Part shown: in pieces, positions 1-13,386 of the stretch
Numbering within the stretch: position 1 is the first letter of the stretch
Layout of the letters: each line of letters begins with the position of its first letter
Source: Ophiodon elongatus
Taxonomy: Eukaryota; Chordata; Actinopteri; Perciformes; Hexagrammidae
NCBI GenBank assembly: GCA_016806645.1
Contig: JACSYO010001694.1
Location: 2,092,501-2,156,500 of the forward strand
DNA length: 64,000 nt
Reading direction: 5' to 3'
Made by a program: the position numbers and the translations under genes
Notes under the pieces: model-generated
The model's database searches: none
Seen by the model: only the letters and a program-made list of their open reading frames with translations
What the model was told of the DNA's origin: nothing

Positions 1-764
1 AACGGCAGCAGCAGTGAGAGGAAAGCTAATGAAACAGGATATCCCTGCCTCTGGTTATTCCACAGGAGAAGAAGAAGAAGAAAAATCACTCTCGCTATGA
101 CCTTGAATGAGTCTATAATATCGCAGTATGCAGAGACTGGCTGTATGTTTACCCGGTTTACTTATTCACTGGCAGGCACCATTGTTCTTCAGAGCCCACG
201 CGAGACCTGAAATACTGCGTACTCCCCCGCAATGGTTCAGGGTCGTCTTCAAGGAGACACTGAACCATAGAAGGATGGTCGTCTTTGGAGAGTTCAATCA
301 CATAAGTCAGGACCGATGCTGTGAAATTACAAAGAAAATAAATACTTTTTCAAGTATACTTTTAATGGATGCTTCTTTTCTCATGCATTTAAGAAAATAA
401 AAAAGTATTTCTCAAACAGGCCAGAAGGCTATGAAACTTAGCTGTTGCATAAATGGGTGTCAACCTGCAACCAAATAAGCAAAGAATGTGTTGTTTAGGT
501 ATTTATTAATGGCAGAGATAAGGCATCAACGGGTAATGGAGGCTTAAAAAAAATGAAGAGATGCTTTTTTGTTAATATACGTTGAAGTTCAAGTTTGCCA
601 TTCAGTCATGTGACTTTGCAAAAGAAACATAAATTACCAAGACATACAGAATCAACATTTGGTGAAATGTTTCACTTCAAGGGTAACTTTAGTATTTTTT
701 AACCTGGACCCTATTTTCCTATGTTGTTGTGTCTACTAATGGGGACAATAATTTTGAGAGAGGC

Positions 765-798
765 CAATAGCAATAGGGCAATAGCAATAGGGCAATAG
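765..798. repeat. 14-bp tandem repeat
   Basis: CAATAGCAATAGGG occurs twice in perfect copy, followed by a partial CAATAG. The unit itself looks like a doubled CAATAG hexamer. Confidence 0.85.
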
Positions 799-1298
799 CG
801 CAGAGTCAATGTACATCAACTGAAAGTGCTCATTTTTGCCACTGACTCAGAGAGTAATATAAGTGTTTTACAACATTTTGGAAATGACCCCAGAGAGATT
901 GTTATTATGACTAACCAAGTCTTGCTTGTTCTGAAATCTTGCGACCTCGTCCACATTGTTGAAATTATCTAAATATTCAGCATTGACATCGGAAATATTT
1001 TAGATAAGATAGATATGATTTCTGTACTCCACAAGAAACTCCTCTCTCCAACGAGACTGAAAATACTATTTGAGTTAGAGGTAAAAGTATCTCAGACCTC
1101 AATAACTATATTTTTATTCCATTTATTTATTTGCGGTTCAGGGTCAGCGTAGCAAGCTGTGAACACAACCGTGAAAAAAAATGTCACACATTTTCAAATT
1201 CAGCAACATTTGCATTTATTTGGAGTCATGTTTCAGGTCCAGTATTTATTCTCTAAGTAGCTCTATTATGGCTTCCACAAAAGAAAGAAAGCTCTTTA

Positions 1299-1600
1299 GC
1301 TGCTAAATGCTCCCCCATGTTCTCAATAGCTTGTTGCTAACTGTGTGTGTGTATGCTGTTTGGTGCTAGGCAGCTAGTGTACCATGGGTTTAGCAGAGCT
1401 TAAAATAGCTGCCTGATAATAACAGAGGGGATGAGACCTGTAAGAGTGAACCAACACAGTAAAGTGGACAGGGCCACTTTTTCAGCATTCACATCATTAT
1501 CTGACATCTCACAAGATGGAAAAGTTGACTTGTGTTTTAACACCCATAAAGAGCGTGCTGTGAGAAAAGCAGAACTCCGGAGTGAAAGTGGTCCAGTGGA
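1299..1600 (+). repeat. Dispersed repeat, copy 1 (MITE-like, non-autonomous)
   Basis: Shares with 15135-15400 the ordered blocks GCTAAATGCTCC, TGTTC-C, TGCTGTTTGGTGCT, CAGCTAGTGTA, AGCTGCCTG and then a purine-rich tail with AACTCCGGAGT against AACTGCGGAGT. It resembles a common non-coding fish repeat family; the family name and ends are uncertain. Confidence 0.65.
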
Positions 1601-3353
1601 AAGCCCTGTGTGGAGCGTTTTTTATCAGAGGGCGCCTCAGCAGGGCGGATTTGTCCGGCTTTACTCCTTTATGAGACAAATATTGGGATAAATCTCCTCA
1701 CCAGCCTGGGCCTTGTTGTGAAAAGGCCAGGGCCCAAGCCAGTGCTTTACCATCACATCCTCCCTCTTATGTAAACAGATGTCTCATACAACACACAACA
1801 CACACACATGCATGCCCACAGAGCACTCACCCCACTCATTTTACTGGGCTTTCCTCTTCGCGTGCACGTTCACCTTAGAGCTCAAGAATATTTCTACTAA
1901 TTCAGTTGAATGAACTCTCTGCCCTCATGTGGTGATTTCATCCCTTTTAACTTTGAAAACAGATGTCAAGTTTCTGTGATATAAAGCAGTTGTGGGTGTT
2001 TCTGTGGATGTATTGACAAATGTGAGCTTTTTTTCCCCTTCCTGTGTCTCTTCCTCGGTTTAGCTCGCACACCAGGTGCTGCTCAGTATTTTGTGTCCGT
2101 GGTGGCTCCTGTGTGTTCTGGCACAGTGAGAATAATAATCACGGCTCCTCAGCTCAAACCCAATATCTTTTGCCAAAAGCATCCAATACAGGCATGCACA
2201 GGAAATGAATGGATGATAGTGGAAAGGTCCCACTTCACTGAAAAAATAATAATAATCACAATCACTTTATATGTCGACATCAACGAATGCAGAGTTTTGG
2301 TGGGGGTGGGGTGGGGGTGGGAGGGGGTGTTGTGTCACGCTGCAGAGACAATAGCACTTCAACCCCTCTTGTTCACATCGCCAAAAACTCGGTCGATGCG
2401 TTCTGACCGACTGCAGTGCCAGAGGCTTTGATAGCATCTGTGCTGTGGGCTGCAGTTGCAAAGTTCGTAGCTGGCAAAGAGGGCATTTTCCTCTGGTACT
2501 GCTAATGTTAGAGCAGTCCTGAAATATAAATAGCGAAAAGTTTGCTATCCATCTTAACAATGGCTGTGCAACCATTCTCCATTTCTTTTTCTGACGGAAA
2601 GATATTAGAAGCTTTGAAGACTGTTAAGCAACTCTTCATTTTAATAAATTATTCGTAGTTTTAGTCTACAGTCCAATCAATCAAAGGCGATCTGGCAACA
2701 CAAAGGTTGCTCTTATTTACGGCTTAAAATTAATCAATAGGTTGAGCAAATTCTTAATTAAAAATGATAAAGCTATTTATTACAACTTCTAAAAGTGGTA
2801 TCAAATTCATCATTGATCAAACATCAGCCATCTCTGTTCAAATTTCAATAATAATTGTCAAAGCCACATATCTCTCAAAGCCTATAAAAGCAATGGCAAC
2901 ACAGAGCAAAAACAGTATTTCACATACAGGGCGAAGCATGAAGAAGACAAATGGTCGACCGCCAGTCCTATATCAGTCATTTCTATAGCACACTGAATAA
3001 TCGATCTTTCAGTGGAATATGGATGGACGTCTCTCATGAGGGATCTCAGTGGCAATTGACTCTGTCATGCCTCGGCGCTGATAATGACCCCAGTAAATGG
3101 CGGCCACCTCTAATTTTAGCTCGTAAATCACAACCAGTGGGTAACAGGCTGCACTTAGAGGGGTCACAGTTTACGACCGAATCACTCGGGACGACAAAGA
3201 CTGTAAAGTCAGGCTTTGCAGCTCAAGCCTTCTTTTTCAAAGGGGTGCGAGTGGTGGTACTGCTGGAGGCGTGGGCGGAGTGATAAGGGGTTTGCAGTTG
3301 GCGTTCATTGCTCAGATCTCACTCTGACCTTGGCCAGATGTCCACCAAGATGG

Positions 3354-3529
3354 AGTGTGTGTGTGTGTGTGCGTATATATATATGTGTGTGTCCTCAGCC
3401 ACGCTTTCGGAGAGTGCTCGGCTCTAATAGGGACTGGCAGGCATTTTGTTGGACTTTATTGCCACATGCCTCTTCCAATCCTGCTGCTGATTAGAGCTGC
3501 CATTACTGGCACACACACACACACACACA

Positions 3530-3580
<51 letters not shown>
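3354..3580. repeat. (TG)n/(TA)n and (CA)n microsatellites
   Basis: A compound TG-TA-TG tract lies at 3354-3391 and a 70-base (CA)n tract with one GCGC interruption at 3510-3580. The two are separated by unique sequence. TG and CA in opposite orientation about 120 bp apart could pair as a stem. Confidence 0.9.
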
Positions 3581-3584
<4 letters not shown>

Positions 3585-4091
3585 ACTCTTACAAGGCAAA
3601 CCCACACACCTTGGCACACGCTCAAAGCTCGGGCCTTTGTATGCCATTAGCATCCCATTGCGTTGTCTTGCGCGGCGATCAAACGGAGCACGGAGTTGTG
3701 CTCTTGTCGAGGCAGATTGGAGGAAGTGACGGGTACATCGTCACTCCACTTTTATTCTGCTCATCAGGGTGCTGTCAGCTTAGACAATGTCAAATTTGGT
3801 GCAAAGCAATTATAGGCCCGGGCTGTCACAATTGGGCCTGATGGAGAAGGCTCCTGCACATCAACACACATTCAGGCACACTGCCATGCTCACACACGAC
3901 GTGGGTATACGACACATCCACCCACACGCACACACACACAACGCCTGCATTTACAATAAGCATGCAGGCGATTAGCTCAGAAAGTACAGGTTTAAACTGT
4001 TAGTCATTGCTGATTCATAAGCGGCTGGCTGGCTTCCACACAGCCCCTCACTGTGCTGCCTGTCAAACACACAGGCAGCCAGCAGCTGGAG

Positions 4092-4105
4092 GTGTGTGTG
4101 TGTGT

Positions 4106-4186
<81 letters not shown>

Positions 4187-4195
4187 GTGTGTGTG
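4092..4195. repeat. (TG)n microsatellite
   Basis: About 100 bases of TG with a TCTC interruption near 4105 and a TT interruption near 4184. A shorter TG tract follows at 4343-4360. Confidence 0.95.
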
Positions 4196-4505
4196 CAGGT
4201 GTTCTTGAAATCCTGCTTTTTAACCAGACCGCTCTCCTCCCCCTCCACTTCGCCCCTTTTCCTCCTTCTCAGCCTTGTGTGTGTGTTTGTGTTTTGGAAG
4301 TATATGTGTGCGCAGTGGTTTGTGTGTAGATGTGCTTGCACATGTGTGTGTGTGTGTGTGTCTGTGTTTGTGTGGAGCCTTGCAGGCTTTTGGCTGCTGT
4401 GTTCCCCTGGATGAAGCCAATGGAAAGCTGAGGTCTGGATGACTTACTTATTTAGGAAAAATCCACCAGAGATGGCCAGTATGCTGCTGTGCTGTCACAT
4501 AGTCA

Positions 4506-4508
4506 TGT

Positions 4509-4561
<53 letters not shown>
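4506..4561. repeat. (TG)n microsatellite
   Basis: About 55 bases of TG with one GTTTG interruption, followed by a G-rich GGTGGTGGGGGGG stretch. Confidence 0.95.
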
Positions 4562-4562
<1 letters not shown>

Positions 4563-6700
4563 TGGTGGGGGGGTCATCCAGTCATATAAGTAGCACAGCC
4601 AGTGGCCTCAGTAGCAGCAGTATATTTCCTTTCGGTGAGATTCTTTTCAAACAGCCTTTAAAGTTCTTTTGCTGCTGTTAAAGCTTCAGCAGGCACGCCG
4701 CCGGTTCAGTCCCAGGTGGAGACACTCACTGAAGGGTTAAACGCTCTACCAGAAGCAGTTAACACACACACATACACACACAAACTCAAGCTCATATGGT
4801 GAGTGACTCATAGCTGTGAGGTTTCTCATTAAGTCTAAATTCACTTTCCAGAGCATTTAATTAAGCTAACTCGATTTTGAAGGACCTGCCACCAAATTGA
4901 TTTTTACGTAACCTGCTTTTTTAATTTTCTTGCAACCAGAAAAAGAGGATTCATCCCGTCTTTGGTTGCTCTCTTTCTTTAGAAAAGCATGTCAATGGAA
5001 GGTTTCATATTGTCACTGCCCAGTGATGAAGGCTTAATTGATTTCTTATGGGTTGAGAAAATCTTCTTTGGATAAATAGGTCATTTGAAAACCTATTGTG
5101 TTGTTACAACGATTAAAACAGGGACATTTTGGAGATACACTGTTTTTAATTAGTTTTCATATAACAAGAGTGTCATGCCATTCACATATAAATGAGAGAC
5201 GCTTTTCAAAGATTTCTGATTTATTTTTTTGTAAACTATGACAGGGTTTGTGGGGTTTCCCGCATTCAATCAATAAAGTCTAATGAACGTCACAGCTTTT
5301 CCAGTCAATATAGTGCAGGGCAGTGTGCACACATTGTAGCAGGGTCTCCAGTGTCTAGTTTATTGACAGCAGTGAATGAACTATGATGGTGTCGGAGGTT
5401 TTTTTGTTGGCTTTGTATGCCCTCTGTGTAACATTATCTGGCCCATACGTTACCAACAGTACTATATCTGCTTGGCTCTCGGCGCTCTCATCGTGATTAG
5501 TGAGCCATTGATGTTGACATGAATCTTAGCCTCTAAACACACACACACACACACACACATGACCTACACACACACCGGCTGAGACTTGGCAGTTATGTGA
5601 TCTGCAGTGGGACCCAATGAATGTGAGCAGCCTTAAGGGTTCAGGTGTGTGTGTGTGTGTGGCTTTGTATGCCAGAATGTGTGTTTCATGTGCGTATTAG
5701 GACCCAAAACAGCAATTAAAACAGAAAATCAAGTAAATGTCTGCACATTTTCTGCATCAAATTCAACTTTGGTGAGCTTTGGCACATGGGTTCATCCCAT
5801 TTGCCATTGACCAACGGCAACATAGCTTATCTTGAGGAAACGGGTAGTGGAAAATGGAGGAAGCTTTTGTAGCTTGGTAGCTGTTGTTGTGTTGCATCAC
5901 CCACTTTTATATAACCTTCCTTTGTACAATCTGCTCGACAAATGAGGAATGATTTTTGAGTTGTGAGACAGGAGTTAATGGTACAATATGTTCTAAATAA
6001 AGTGTGAACAACCACTTAAAACGATTTGCAGAGGTAGTCCAGGACGCACTAATACGTCCTGGTGCGTCACTGACAAGGACGAAACAGGAAGATACTTCAG
6101 CTCTTCCTTTGTTCCTCTTTTTTCTCACTGGTTCGTAAAGCTGGCTTCGTCAATGACTTGACATTTTCGAAAAGGCTTGTGATTTAGTGTTCCCCAAAAT
6201 GGTGACTCAAGAGACACATTTGTTCCACTAGCTGCTTGTCACTCAATGCCATCCATCAATTTGTTTTTTTTATTGATGTGGCTGAAATTGTTGCTGTCTA
6301 TTGTAGATGAACATATTGGCATCTACGACAGCACTTCTTATTAAAATTTGAAACCTTTAATAAACCTAAACAACAATTCAATTGTTAGCCTAAAACTACA
6401 GCTCCCATAGAAATGTACCACTTTATCAGGTCTAGCATGTCCCTGTCTGGCTCGCCAGCTTCAGTAGTTCACCAACTGTCTGTGTACATCTAAGTAGCTC
6501 AGTTGTTTGTATGTGTGTGTACTTATGAGTGTGTACAGACTCGCTGCCAGGTATTCTCCGAGAGAGACATTAAAATGATTAAAGCAGCCGTGCCAATCTC
6601 ACATGGACATATTTGCACGTGCACGCGTGCACACAAACATCCACCTCCGTCACTCATTAGCCTTCTCTTGTTCTTCTCCTCTTCTCCTTTAGCCCAATGT
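4562..6700. other. Upstream non-coding DNA, no gene recognised
   Basis: AT-rich sequence with short (CA)n at 5537-5560 and (TG)n at 5646-5661. No exon-like open frame with recognisable similarity. Confidence 0.55.
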
Positions 6701-6719
6701 GACCTTCATCTGAGTCAAG

Positions 6720-7203
6720 TGTGTCGATTCAACATTCACAAAGACGAGAGAGGCAAAAAGAATTGCTGAAAGGGAGATCAAGAAGAAAGCACTCAGACGC
6801 GCGAAGGAGGAGAAGAAAACAAGTAAGGAAGAAAAATCTGAAGAAAGGGTGGAGAAGAAAAACAGCATCTTTTCTGCCTCATCTGAAACTTTCCTCAGCA
6901 AACATCAGTACTGGTAGTGTGAATGAAAGAGGAGAACAGAGGGAAGAAAGGAGGAAGGGGGGACGGGAGGGAAGTGAGCAAAGAATCAAAGGAAATAAGA
7001 AAGTGAAAATGAGAAGGGAAAGGAAAACCATGCAGGGGGGTGGTGGGGGTGAGGGGGGGGGGTCGTTTTCAAAACAGGATGAGGAAATTACAAGCATTTT
7101 CAGGTACTCCTCGAAAGAAATTAGACTGGAGCGAGACAAAAGGAAAGCAGTGGAGAGCATGCTTCAGCCGGGAGATAAGAAGAAAGCTAAGAAAAAGAAT
7201 TGA
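6720..7203. repeat. Long purine-rich tract with G runs
   Basis: The + strand is strongly enriched in A and G for about 480 bases, so the frames encode Lys/Arg/Glu-rich low-complexity peptides. Runs of G at 7035-7062 (GGGGGG, GGGGG, ten G) could form a G-quadruplex. I see no evidence that it is a gene. Confidence 0.6.
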
Positions 7204-10200
7204 AATTGAGTAGGATATTGGATTTCAGATTTCAGGGCATTTTCTTTAAGAAAGATGCTGAAAGTTATGGGTTTGAAAATGTGGGATGCTTGCCTTTTCC
7301 TTTTCCTCTTGTATGTGTGAGTGAAGGTGAGGCGGCCATATTTAGCCTGAAGGGTAAAAGTTGAAAACGAGGAAGAAAGGAAAGAGAGGGAGAAAAGAGA
7401 AATTTATGGATTGCAGCTCTGCCAGTAGCAAAGTGAATATGGCAGACCATGCACAGAATTTAGGTTTACTGAAAATACATTTTATGATGTCTTTCATGTT
7501 CTTAATTAATTTGCATCAAAGTCTATAGTTTTCTTCTCAATGCATCAAAATATATAATGTAATTTCCACTTTATCTCTAGATGTATATCTAGATTTAACG
7601 TTTGAAAAGGTATAAAGCTGGATATCAATCAAAAAGATATGTGCTTTCAAATGACGGTAATCTAAGAAAAAAACCTTCATTGCCTTATCTTTTCAATTTT
7701 AATTCTGATACGTCAGGTAAATGTGTCACAATAAGCTTATATTTTTGGGGAAGATGATGCAAGACCTACCCTGGACAAATCGTCCAGATTATCCCCTCAT
7801 GCTGTCCACGCCTCACTGGGATCCCAACTCTGTGCGAGCCAGGCCACACCCGATCTTGGAGCTCACGGACTTGACAGTCAATGCTTCCAAAAAAGTGTGA
7901 CCACAGCCTAAGACAGCTAAACTAGAATCATAGGCCTTTTTCAGATGACCAGCTGATATACATATTTTGACATATCCAAATTTTATCCGGATTGATTTTT
8001 TAGAAAGGGTGGACAGCAAAAAAAAAAAAAGAAAACGTGAAAAACAGATCCAAACCACATTTGAGGTTGTTTGAAATCTTATTATCGTATTTCTACAAAT
8101 TGGATTTCAAAGTGTGGAAGTGTTGAGAAGAATCCATGCTGCTCCTGGCAGAGCATTATGGAGGACAACAGAGGAGAACAACAGTCCGTAGACAAGCTGT
8201 CTGCTGGCACTTCCACTTTGCCTTACCCTTTTGCTGCTTCCCCCTCGCCATGTTTAGCCTCCTCCAATAGCACCAGCAACACTCTGCGATTGTTTCGGAG
8301 ATGAATGCTTAAACTTTAGAAAGGCGTGTCCAAATTGTAGTTGCTGACGCCTACGCCCACGTTACAACTTTAATCCCGTGCAGAGAGGTTGGTGATGTCT
8401 GGATACACAAATCCAATGTGATCACTTGTAAGTAACAGTAAGGACAGTCTGTCTGAAAGATCTGAGAAACAAATATCCATAGAACGGGGGGTTGTAATCC
8501 ATAACCGGCACTCACTTGTGCTCCCTTTACTTCTGAATTCAGGTCATAGTGGGACGCTGGCTATCATCATGTATGATATGTATGTGAGAGAGACTGGTGT
8601 GTCATTCAGGATGTGGCCATCTTATTTACCATCAGTTGTCTGTTTGATCAAGCGAGCAGTACTAAACCTGAGTAATTATTTGTATCCCAATTTCCACAAA
8701 CAGAATATAGAGATGGATGCACTTAAGCGCCCACAAATACTGCGACGGCCAATTCGGGCTCACACACATACTGCAAACACAGAGGCTTGAAAAAAAACAT
8801 CCTCAGGCAACACTACATTTCATATATTTGTCTGCAAGTGTGTGTGTGTATGTCTCTCACACACTGTCACATATCCCTCGTTCTCTCTAACAATTCTGGT
8901 AGTGTCTCTCTCTTTCTCTCTCTCTATCTCTGCGTGTTTATCTCTGTGAGGGTATTGGTGACGATCACAAATAGCTTTTCCCTGACAGGGTGCTATCATG
9001 GTCACCGAGAGCTTTGGGAGGAGAGAAGGAAAAATACAGGGGGACATTACAGTCAAAGGAGGGAGATGGAGAGAGTGATAGACGGAGGAAGAGGAATGTG
9101 GAGGTTATGGACCTCAAGGCTGGGTGACAGGTGTCGGGTATCCACTGATAAATGTAATATAACAATACATACTTCAGCTGCAGCAAGAGATGGGCCTTTA
9201 TTCCTCATCTTGTTTTGTTTTTTTGTACATTGTATAATATTTTAGTGGCACAACTCCCCGTCTCCCTGTAATTATGTTTCACATTAAAACACTTACTTAC
9301 AGTGCCTCAAAGGGCATATAGGAATTCTACTCTTTCCTGGTAGGCTTTTAATGTTCTCCAGGAAGTGTTGAGTTTAAACCACCACTAACGTCTTTTTATA
9401 TTTCTGTTTGTATCTGGTTAAAATATAGTTGAATATCATTGTTAATCAATACAATTTAGATGTGTTGTAACTATCCTTCTAACAGAATTACTCATTACAA
9501 ATGCAAGTTTGAGAGCTTGGTTTTTGTTTTGTTTTTGTGTTTGTTGTTACACTGCCATCTAAGATACTTTTCACATTAAAAGTATTCCAGCAGCTCAAAC
9601 TTTGAATGTGAGGCGTGGTAGGAAGTTTCACCAATAGGGACTTAACTCTGAACCCAAAAAAATCAAAAGGGGATGAGAACAGCATTTCTATAAAAAAAAA
9701 AAAAAAAAGAGCATCATAGTGACAGCGTTGTTGTATTTATGAAAATTAGTGCTGTGTTAATGTACGTTATGCTGAAATGTTTTTAGGCTTGTTAATCACA
9801 TCAGCCATTATTTGAGCAACGGCTTTCCTTTGAGATTTACAGTATATTAACTTTGTTGCAGTAAACACGCAAGAGGCCTCTGCTGCCAATTGTAAGTCTA
9901 TTGACACCACCCAAGTGTCCCGACACACACAGGTTCCCCTCCGTCAGGTTTGATGAGGTGGACAAGCGTGTGCCTGCCGCATCTCGCATTCCTCCGCCCT
10001 CTCGCTCCACGCAGCAGCAGCAGCCCTTGTCACTCTATCGATCCCAGCTTATCTTCCCGTAAACCTGGACCTCTTTTCTCTCCGGCTCGCCTCGCCACCT
10101 CCTATATACCCTCCTCTCCTTCCTCGTCATTGCTTATCGATCAGCCCGAGTGTTCAACAAAGTAGAGAGCAGGCAGTGGTTAATGTAGAGCCGGGCCAGA

Positions 10201-11814
10201 GGAGCGCTGTTTGTGCTGTGTGTATCGTCTTTCTCGTCTAATGGTGCCAATCAGGCTCTAATAGACCCTGGGTTAGTGCAACGAGGCCCACCACTCTCTT
10301 CTCACTCCTCTCACCTTTCACTGCGCCTCTCTTCTCTTCAACAAATATCTGTCTACGCTGTACTGGACTGTATGTCTACCAGGTGCATTTTTAGCTGATG
10401 AGTGTTGATTTCCCGAACTGTATAGCAGTCGTTGGCAGTTTTTGTTTTGTTTCATACATTTATTCATCCAAAGAAGGATTTCCTTCTGCTGAGTATGCAC
10501 ACGCTTCTTTAGCAATGTCCTGCTTTGCATTTTTTACAGTAAATGCACATTCCATCCTGGGAGCTGCCCAGTAGAACCACAGTCTGCTAATTTTGGCCAC
10601 TGGGAACTGCCCAGCACCAGAAGCACAACTCTTTCATTGTGTCCAGTCTTCTCACAGTCACTGAGCACATTGAACCTAGCTCGGTTAAGTGCTTTGCTCA
10701 AGGGCACTTGCTTTATTAGGAGTTGTTGAGTCAGGAAAAAGTGTCTCTCTCTATTTTCCTTTCCAGATTTTGTTTGCCTTCCAAGGATTTGAATGGCTTA
10801 TGAATGAAAAGTAAAACAGCAAAGTAAAAAAATAAAAGTGCCAGCGCATAATCGTCTCGTGGGAGACGGGGGGGGTTGATGACTAGTCACCAAATACCAA
10901 AAGCTAAAAGCTAATGTTCTCCCCTCAATATTCAGTGTGAAACCAACTGCAAAACACACTGGATGCTCACTGAACTGCTCCCGCTTCCTGTTGGTGTTCA
11001 TGTCAACCAGCGGCGGTGAACAGAACACAGCTGTGCACGTGGCTCGTGAGCATGTTCCAAAGTTGTTGGCTATTCTGTGTGCTCCACAGCACGTACAGTT
11101 GATCACTATGGCAGGTGTGCCACAACATCACTGTTACACATGTTACCTATAAACCATTGTGTTACCGCTCACATCTGCTCGCTTATTTTTCAGTGTAACA
11201 GGCTGGTGGATGTTCTTAGTTTCATTTAGTCACTTGTCTTTTGAAAATTGATTTGTCTAAACAGCTCTGCTGTGAGCCATTAGTGCTTTATTTTAATGCG
11301 ATGAAGGCTGTTCATTAACTTAAAGGTCAAGTGTGTTAGGATCTATGGTGAGCCGCCGATTGCAAAACCGCAATAAAGTCGTAGGAGGAACGGAAGTCCG
11401 ACGGCGGCTGGTGGTACAATGGTGTGGCACTCTGCAGCTCACGTAACCACAGGTTCACAAGTGTGCCGGATAACTCACCGGATAACCTGCAGGGAACAAA
11501 AGAAGACAAAAAGGTTGTGTTTGGTTTGTCTGTTCTGGGCTACTGTAGAAACGTGGCGATGCAACACGGTGGACTCCGTAAAGACGACCCGCTCCCTACG
11601 TAGATATGAAGGGCTCATTCTAAGCTAACGAAAGAAAACAAGAATTCCTAGTTTTTGGTGATTATACACTGATGAAAACATAGTTATGAATATGATATTC
11701 CATTTCTGCTGTGTTCCCAGCTTTTAAGCAACTAACTTAAAGTACAATTTCACTATTAATAAAATGAAATAATGATGATGATGATTAGAAAGTAGTTAAT
11801 TTGCTTTAATAATA

Positions 11815-11895
11815 ACTCATTAACACATGTTTTTAGTTTGGGGATGTGGTCCATGTGATGATCCGTCTCGACACAGACTCATTAACACATGTTTT
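11815..11895. repeat. Local direct repeat
   Basis: ACTCATTAACACATGTTTT occurs at about 11815 and again at about 11877, a 62-bp offset. Confidence 0.75.
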
Positions 11896-11909
11896 GTGTT
11901 AATGTCGCC

Positions 11910-12380
11910 TCTCCTCCTTTCGGTGCTGTATTTTTCTCTATTTATCACAAATCCCACAGCAGAGCTTGATATACAAAAATTCTAATTCCCCTTGAACACA
12001 TTTTGAGAGAAACATTCTAAATTCAGATCTAAATGCTAATACAGCAGGCGGCTTGGGAGGCCGAAGGAGTTAAATGTGCTGAAAGCAGGTAACGGTGCAG
12101 CAGCAAGATTGCAGTGCTCAGTGTTGATGCATGCAGAATGAGTGACTATATGGACCATAGGTTGTGGGCCATATATGTTTGGCCGGCATATGGAACATGG
12201 GACTATAAAACAACTTCCAACGAGTTCAATGGTCTTTGGAAAGCTGTAAAACAAGATAAGTGTATTAAAAAAAAAAGGTATTTTATGTGCCTAAATAAGA
12301 AACTGCCATGGAAACCTCAGCCAACAAAGTCACTAACAAATCTGCTGTGTCTCCTCCTTTCGGTGCTGTATCTTTCTCTA
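11910..12380. repeat. Pair of 31-bp direct repeats 440 bp apart
   Basis: TCTCCTCCTTTCGGTGCTGT is identical at 11910 and 12350. The match runs on through TTTCTCTAT with a single mismatch (T or C). Confidence 0.8.
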
Positions 12381-12740
12381 TCGGCTGTCACTCTATTTAT
12401 CTCTCCCTAACCCTCCCTGCTGCTTTGCTTCTGAGGTGTGTGGGTTGTTTCTATAGGAGTCCAGCTAGGTGTAACCTTTCTGCCCCGTGGCACCTCACTG
12501 GGATCCAGGGCTCTGGGCTCAGCGTGAACTCCTGAACTTTTTCCGAAAGAAAAGCACAAAGAAGTGACCTGAAGAGAGAGGATGAGGACAGAGAGAGTGG
12601 GAGGGAAAGAGAAAGAGAAAGAGTGCTACCGGACGGACAATTAGACCCCTTAGGAGCATAGTAGGCGGTCTCCCCAAGCCAGAATACACTTGTTTCAGAG
12701 ACTGACAGGCAGAGAGTGAAACCAGAGCGAGAGGGAGATA

Positions 12741-12752
12741 GTGTGTGCGTGG

Positions 12753-12814
<62 letters not shown>
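12741..12814. repeat. (TG)n microsatellite
   Basis: About 70 bases of TG with GCGTGGGC and TTTG interruptions. Confidence 0.95.
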
Positions 12815-13307
12815 CATAGTGTTTTGCATTCACACGCCCAGCGGTTGTTTTTCCGAAATGAGACAGTACGTCTGGTGCCCACAGGCGTCAATATGACCAT
12901 TTCTATTATTCAGAGCTGATTACAGCGCTAAATCGTACAGCAGTGAATGCTTTTTAATGAGCTTTGAAAGACAACAGAGAAAGTTTGTCAGCCTTTTTGT
13001 TTGTCTGAATGTGGCCGGCGGGGGAAAAGGGCATATTTGCTGGAGTGATTTGATTAGTGCGCTGGTGTGCGAGGAGCAGGTTGCAACATATGAGAGTGGT
13101 GAGACTGAAGATGTGTAGCCTATGTGCGGGCGTGCATATGATATGATATTTTTGTGTACAGTCCATCTATCTGTGCAGCAAGTATATTCAGTATTTAAAT
13201 ATGCACCAAAAAACTAGTTAGTCTGGGTGAAAGTGTGTTCGTGTGCGTGTGTGTGAGTGTGTGTGTCGCCTTGAGCAAGGCTTGTGACTACATGGTGATC
13301 ATTGAGT

Positions 13308-13309
<2 letters not shown>

Positions 13310-13349
<40 letters not shown>

Positions 13350-13386
13350 TACACACACACACACACACGCACACACACACACACAC
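13310..13386. repeat. (CA)n microsatellite
   Basis: About 75 bases of CA with TACATA and GC interruptions. Confidence 0.95.

Larger units (their letters stand above)
1..3353. other. Upstream non-coding DNA, no gene recognised
   Basis: Unique AT-rich sequence with a short tandem repeat at 765-798 and a dispersed repeat copy at about 1299-1600. Short open frames here show no recognisable domain, codon pattern or splice context. Confidence 0.6.
7204..12740. other. Upstream non-coding DNA, no gene recognised
   Basis: Mostly unique sequence. Holds A-runs near 8020 and 9690, a pyrimidine-rich stretch at 9940-10140, a GCTCAAGGGCACTTG fragment typical of fish retroposons near 10700, and two short direct repeats at 11815-11940. 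No recognised exon. Confidence 0.55.

Noticed and set aside
128..400. 90-codon open frame at the window start
   Set aside because: No domain or splice signals recognised; length is within chance expectation.
2267..2575. 102-codon minus-strand open frame
   Set aside because: Composition reflects the G-rich stretch on the other strand; no recognisable product.
4007..4414. Open frames of repeated Val-Cys or Thr-His in this and other TG/CA tracts (3355-3729, 19041-19479, 26922-27373, 27499-27912, 57326-57850)
   Set aside because: They are translations of dinucleotide repeats, not proteins.
6721..7203. 160-codon Lys/Arg-rich open frame
   Set aside because: It lies in a purine-rich low-complexity tract where stop codons of other composition are rare; no domain, splice context or codon pattern supports a gene.
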